The notes under the pieces are model-generated. The model had not been told where the DNA came from and did no database searches. It worked only from the letters and a program-made list of their open reading frames with translations. A DNA stretch of 64,000 nt from Bacteroidota bacterium (GTDB taxonomy: Bacteria; Bacteroidota; Bacteroidia; Bacteroidales; UBA10428): contig JAEZZA010000004.1 in assembly GCA_023442525.1 (NCBI GenBank), forward strand, positions 94,136 through 158,135, given 5' to 3'. This document shows, piece after piece, positions 63,685-64,000 of this stretch; the first letter of the stretch is position 1; each line of letters begins with the position of its first letter. Position numbers and translations under genes: made by a program.

Positions 63685-63711
63685 ACCCCGTCAAACTTTC
63701 GCTTGCGGGGT
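63685..63711 (-). terminator. Intrinsic terminator of the 40-residue gene
   Basis: On the minus strand the stem ACCCCG/CGGGGT with an inner CAA/TTG pairing is followed by a run of six T (seen as AAAAAA before 63686 on the plus strand). It lies just after the small gene. Confidence 0.75.
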
Positions 63712-63719
63712 CCAAATAC

Positions 63720-63842
63720 TTAACCTTTCAGCAATTCCCAAAGGAGTTTCACGAAAACGTCCGCTGTTACCAGCAACGTAAATTCGTTGAACCAGTCTAC
63801 TAATTGCTTACTTTGTCTTTCTTGTATACAAATAATAATCAT
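63720..63842 (-). CDS. Small 40-residue hydrophobic protein
   Basis: An open frame of 40 codons with ATG at 63842 preceded by TAGGAA, and TAA at 63720. The N-terminus is hydrophobic (MIIICIQERQSKQ), then LVDWFNEF and a second hydrophobic, amphipathic stretch (TLLVTADVFVKLLWELLKG). An intrinsic terminator begins 9 bp after the stop, which supports a real transcript. I do not recognise the sequence. Short amphipathic peptides of this kind can be membrane-active or regulatory; the role is unknown. Confidence 0.5.
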   Translation of the reverse strand: MIIICIQERQSKQLVDWFNEFTLLVTADVFVKLLWELLKG

Positions 63843-63966
63843 TTCCTAAAGAATTAAGTAGTAATACCTACATCTGTAAATTTCAATTCAATTATATACC
63901 ACCATTTCAGTTAAAGAATATATCACTCGATAAAGATAAAAGATAATTATTGTTGTTGTTAGTTCC

Positions 63967-64000
63967 TTTGAAGAAAAGAGGGTACCCTCTTTTCTTCAAA
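63967..64000. repeat. 34-bp perfect palindrome at the window end
   Basis: The last 34 bases are a perfect uninterrupted dyad centred between 63983 and 63984 (half-site ACCCTCTTTTCTTCAAA). It may extend past the window. It lies upstream of the 40-residue gene, so it could be an operator or terminator, or, if the contig ends here, a fold-back artefact. Confidence 0.7.

Overview
This window is a chromosomal segment of a member of the Bacteroidota, most likely a Bacteroidales/Marinilabiliales-type free-living polysaccharide degrader. The evidence is a SusC/SusD locus with an ECF sigma factor and FecR anti-sigma factor, TAnnTTTG-type promoter boxes, lipoproteins with acidic export signals, the Bacteroidota families DUF5606, DUF3276 (PUR), DUF5916 and DUF6496, a long NusB and a mevalonate pathway. 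There are no rRNA genes, no recognisable insertion sequence and no CRISPR array.

Layout. 1-11.7 kb: a polysaccharide utilisation locus with an ECF sigma factor divergent from FecR, then SusC (interrupted by an in-frame TAA), SusD, a DUF4874/DUF4832 lipoprotein, a surface glycan-binding lipoprotein and a GH31 glycosidase. 12-14.3 kb: an orphan multi-PAS histidine kinase. 14.2-17.7 kb: a small accessory island with a 5'-truncated SDR gene, a Fic protein carrying a 24-bp-periodic repeat array in its promoter, an AlpA-like regulator and an XRE regulator, ending at tRNA-Met(CAT). 17.9-31.1 kb: NAD salvage (pncB-pncA), a GH5 mannanase, short-chain dehydrogenase and epimerase, a DUF1080 protein, a serine hydrolase, a DUF5916 outer-membrane protein and a secreted repeat protein. 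31.4-39.8 kb: a conserved housekeeping block (DUF5606, TerB/DnaJ protein, coaE, YbbR protein, yajC, nusB, PUR protein) and a fused FeoAB transporter with a 51-residue Cys-rich partner. 39.8-44.3 kb: M16 protease, mtgA and a NUMOD-like protein.

44.4-55.1 kb holds the most interesting unit: nine tightly packed plus-strand genes that join leucine catabolism (methylcrotonyl-CoA carboxylase beta and alpha, methylglutaconyl-CoA hydratase, acyl-CoA dehydrogenase) to the lower mevalonate pathway (type 2 IPP isomerase, HMG-CoA reductase, GHMP kinase, diphosphomevalonate decarboxylase, mevalonate kinase). Read as a pathway it could carry isovaleryl-CoA to HMG-CoA, mevalonate and IPP/DMAPP without HMG-CoA synthase, which is not in the window. 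55-62.7 kb: a GroES-like protein, a PAS-GAF protein, a GH26 mannanase, a two-component system, a candidate structured RNA, a beta-propeller glycosidase-like protein and a TlpA-like thioredoxin. 62.8-64 kb: tRNA-Arg(ACG) followed by accessory-looking DNA with an unannotated 40-residue gene.

Most of the longer intergenic gaps are occupied by a modular family of interspersed repeats (hairpins, an ATGAAACGCG-type module, and short 7-14 bp tandem arrays) that recur on both strands.
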